The translations under genes were made by a program, and so were the position numbers. Positions 61,418-64,000 of a DNA stretch of 64,000 nucleotides are shown piece by piece. How positions within the stretch are numbered: the first letter of the stretch is position 1; every line of letters starts with the position of its first letter. The DNA is taken from assembly GCF_003946205.1 (NCBI RefSeq), contig NZ_RHOS01000010.1, positions 22,076-86,075 on the forward strand, given 5' to 3'. The notes beneath the pieces are model-generated. The model searched no databases. It was not told the origin of the DNA and was given only the letters and a program-made list of their open reading frames with translations. This DNA is from Companilactobacillus keshanensis. GTDB taxonomy: Bacteria > Bacillota > Bacilli > Lactobacillales > Lactobacillaceae.

Positions 61418-63376
61418 CTATACTAATTTACCACTATCCATAAAGTTCTTAACATCTGGTTGAACATGTTCGTATTTATCACGTGCACCTTCAAAATCGA
61501 TGAAATATAACTTATACCAAGTCAAGAATGTAAAAATAGTCCAGACTTGGCGACGAGCATCAATTTTACCGTCAAAATTATTATGAAGCATTTGTAGAAG
61601 TTTATTCTGATCAAATAATTCACTGACCCAATCTTCACTGAACAATTCACGAACTTTGTTACAATACTTTTCCTCACGTAACCAAGTTTTGATCGGCACT
61701 GGGAATCCTAACTTAGGACGATTGGCCCAATCTTCAGGTAAATGTTTTAGGGCTGCTTGACGCAAGGCCCACTTAGTACCTTTACTATTGAATAACATAT
61801 CTGTTGGGATAGTATTTGCTAGTTCCGCAACCTTTTTATCTAAGAATGGAACACGCAATTCTAATGAATGTGCCATTGAAATTTTATCAGCTTTTTGCAA
61901 AATATCGTTTAACATAAAGTGATGTAAATCGATATATTGCATCTGTTTAACACTATCAACGTCCTTAACACGTTGGAAATCGTCGTAATAAGCATCTTTA
62001 ACAGTTCTATTATTATGATAAGCAGGTTTCAAAATTTCATTAGCTTGACGTGAAGTAAAGATAACTGGTTGATCCAAATCATATACAACTGATTCACCAG
62101 TATAATAGCTAGCTGGGTTAGCCAACCAGGTAAACATGTGCACCTTACCTGGGAAGGCTGGCATCTTACTGATACCTTTTGCCAAAGTATAACGGGCACC
62201 CTTAGGTAATTTCTTTAAAGCACTTGAAAAATGCTTAACGATCTTACTTTGAGTATGCATACCATAATTTATATATCCGGCAAATAATTCGTCGGCACCT
62301 TCACCTGATAAAACAACAGTAACTTTTTTACGTGCCAATCGGCATAGATACCATAATGGAATAACTGATGGATTGCCATCTGGTTCATCCATATGATATT
62401 GAATTTCGGCAAAATCTTCAAAAGCCTCATCACCTGTAACAGTCGTCTTATTGAAATTTAGACCCTCTCGATTGGCTAATTCTTCAGCCGCAGTGGCCTC
62501 ATCATAAGGACCGTTATCAAAATTAACACTGAAAACTTCATGAGGTTTCAATACAGATGTTACATAACTTGAATCGACACCTTCAGATAGAAAACTTCCG
62601 ACTGGAACATCGGCAACGTTATGCATCTTAATTGATTCTTGAACCGTTTTATCAATCTCATCAATTGTTTCTTCTTCAGTTCTAGTTTTGTTAATATCGT
62701 ATTTAGCATCCCAATACTTGTGAGTTGTAAATTCGTTATTACGTAGTTCAAACCAATGTCCTGCTGGGAAACGATAAACTCCCTTGAAGAAAGTTTCGTC
62801 CAAATCATTATATTGATTCATCAAATATGATTTCAAAGCTCGTTTGTTGAATTCTTTTTTAAAATGAGGATGTTCCAAGAAAGATTTAATTTCTGAGCCG
62901 ACAATAAACGTATCTCCATGTTTATAATAATACAATGGCTTGATGCCGAAGAAATCTCTAGCACCATAAAGTGCCTTTTTGTTATCATCCCAAATGAGGT
63001 AGGCAAACATACCACGAACTCGGTTCAAGGTACCTTCCATACCCCATTCTTCATAACCATGTAATAATACTTCTGTATCAGCTTTAGTTTTAAATGTGTG
63101 ACCTTTTTTTATCAGTTCTTCACGAAGCTCTTTAAAGTTATAAATCTCACCATTAAAAGTGATAACTATAGAGCCATCTTCGTTTGATAAAGGCTGGGCC
63201 CCACCGTTTAAATCAATAATACTCAATCGGCAAAATCCCATAGCAATTTGATCTTTAATGTAATGACCACCGCCGTCTACATTGGGACCACGGTGACGAA
63301 TCATTTCCATCATTGATTCGATCGTTGATTCTTTTTGCATAGTTGCGATATCGCTAAAGGCAATAATTCCACACAT
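61418..63376 (-). CDS. asnB: Asparagine synthase, glutamine-hydrolysing
   Basis: The 652-residue enzyme makes asparagine from aspartate, glutamine and ATP. The glutaminase domain starts MCGIIAFSD (Cys2 nucleophile) with RHRGPNVDGGGHY and ITFNGEIYNFKELREEL; the synthetase domain has VGSFLSEGVDSSYV-type PP-loop and VVLSGEGADELFAGY. It belongs to the longer AsnB3/AsnH-like branch. GGAGGAAACAAAT precedes ATG. Confidence 0.96.
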   Translation of the reverse strand: MCGIIAFSDIATMQKESTIESMMEMIRHRGPNVDGGGHYIKDQIAMGFCRLSIIDLNGGAQPLSNEDGSIVITFNGEIYNFKELREELIKKGHTFKTKADTEVLLHGYEEWGMEGTLNRVRGMFAYLIWDDNKKALYGARDFFGIKPLYYYKHGDTFIVGSEIKSFLEHPHFKKEFNKRALKSYLMNQYNDLDETFFKGVYRFPAGHWFELRNNEFTTHKYWDAKYDINKTRTEEETIDEIDKTVQESIKMHNVADVPVGSFLSEGVDSSYVTSVLKPHEVFSVNFDNGPYDEATAAEELANREGLNFNKTTVTGDEAFEDFAEIQYHMDEPDGNPSVIPLWYLCRLARKKVTVVLSGEGADELFAGYINYGMHTQSKIVKHFSSALKKLPKGARYTLAKGISKMPAFPGKVHMFTWLANPASYYTGESVVYDLDQPVIFTSRQANEILKPAYHNNRTVKDAYYDDFQRVKDVDSVKQMQYIDLHHFMLNDILQKADKISMAHSLELRVPFLDKKVAELANTIPTDMLFNSKGTKWALRQAALKHLPEDWANRPKLGFPVPIKTWLREEKYCNKVRELFSEDWVSELFDQNKLLQMLHNNFDGKIDARRQVWTIFTFLTWYKLYFIDFEGARDKYEHVQPDVKNFMDSGKLV

Positions 63377-64000
63377 TATTTGTTTCCTCCATCTTTAGTA
63401 CCTAAATCTCTAAAAATTTGATTTCTACTATATTAAGTTCTTAATTCATGAAACTTCATTATAACATCTATAAATTTATGACCTGTAAAAATTCCTTAAT
63501 TAATGATAGACGATTCGTCATACTTATCCAAGCAACTTTTTACTATGAAAACCTTTTAATTTCGAAAAAAATGTGATTTCTATATTTTGATCATTATATA
63601 GAATTTATTGACGGGTTTTATGACCACAGAATATCTAAATTTTAAATAAAAGATGTTTATACATATTTTTACATGTCGACTATTCCTTTGTCTAGTTATT
63701 GAATTAAAAAAATTACTAATTTCTAAATAATTATATTACGTTTACGAATTTGTATCGCTATATGAAAAATGAAATAATTCTGAGAAAAACTCATAATACA
63801 TATTTTATTGTATTAAACCTAATAATAATTAATTATGGCTAGTAATAGGATTAAATTGCTCTTTATCAACATTCATCCAATGTACATGAAAAAATTTTAC
63901 GCAAATAAAAAAGGAATGTGCACTGAAGTGCAATAAAAAAGTTAGACATTTTTATAAGTTTTAAGAAATCATGGATTGTCTCCTGTATTCTACAGGAGAC
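63377..64000. other. Gene-free AT-rich stretch at window end
   Basis: Upstream of asnB there is no credible frame on either strand. The promoter of asnB must lie within the first 150 bases. TGCACT-GA-AGTGCA near 63918-63931 is a small palindrome. The rest is low-complexity AT. Confidence 0.6.
63978..64000. terminator. Terminator-like hairpin cut by the window end
   Basis: GTCTCCTGTA (63978-63987), TTC, TACAGGAGAC (63991-64000): perfect 10-base arms ending exactly at the window edge. The T-run, if any, is outside. Confidence 0.6.

Overview
The window is AT-rich Gram-positive chromosomal DNA. It has strong AGGAGG-type ribosome binding sites, many rho-independent terminators and a Lactobacillaceae-style gene set: phosphoketolase, PepD, an orphan ferrochelatase, MntH, SLAP-domain surface protein, QueT and a T-box. 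I infer a species of Lactobacillaceae, possibly Companilactobacillus; the genus is a guess. I see no rRNA, tRNA, CRISPR array, transposase or prophage.

Layout. 1-5.8 kb: edge of a small membrane gene, a leader rich in inverted repeats, a MucBP/SLAP surface protein, phosphoketolase with its GntR regulator, and a 300-base structured region ending in an attenuator-like terminator. 5.8-16 kb: choloylglycine-hydrolase family enzyme, Dyp peroxidase, a methionine T-box leader with O-acetylhomoserine sulfhydrylase, YdbS/YdbT membrane proteins, a nonsense-interrupted small gene, an anion permease and the two-subunit serine dehydratase. 16-32 kb: a tandem repeat array, dipeptidase PepD, LplA, LOG protein, a MarR-linked ABC exporter, P-type ATPase, M20 peptidase, ArsC, LCP protein, thioredoxin divergent from an atypical CsoR-family regulator, RlmA and two VIT transporters. 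32-44.8 kb: Fur-family regulators, a sugar-acid cluster (isomerase, GRP transporter, KdgK), two Zur-box-preceded zinc-binding lipoproteins, PPDK with a CcpN-like regulator and a second repeat array. 44.8-64 kb: TetR/SDR/GNAT, HemH-MntH, PatB, a permease, an aldo/keto reductase under a MerR-type promoter, an LTA-synthase family protein, QueT under a preQ1-II-like riboswitch, a TetR-controlled ABC exporter and AsnB.

Metal and redox control is a theme: two Fur-family regulators, a CsoR-family regulator, two Zur-like operator loci, two VIT proteins, MntH, HemH, P-type ATPase and a small basic protein in the zinc operon. Carbon control appears as GntR/phosphoketolase, a cre site, KdgK and PPDK/CcpN.

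The most unusual signal is a family of about 108-115 bp tandem repeats. It lies directly after the stop codons of two unrelated genes (pepD and the CcpN-like gene), in the sense orientation and ahead of each gene's terminator. Its hairpins keep their pairing although the sequence differs between the two loci. All starts given were chosen by ribosome binding site where the longest frame lacked one.
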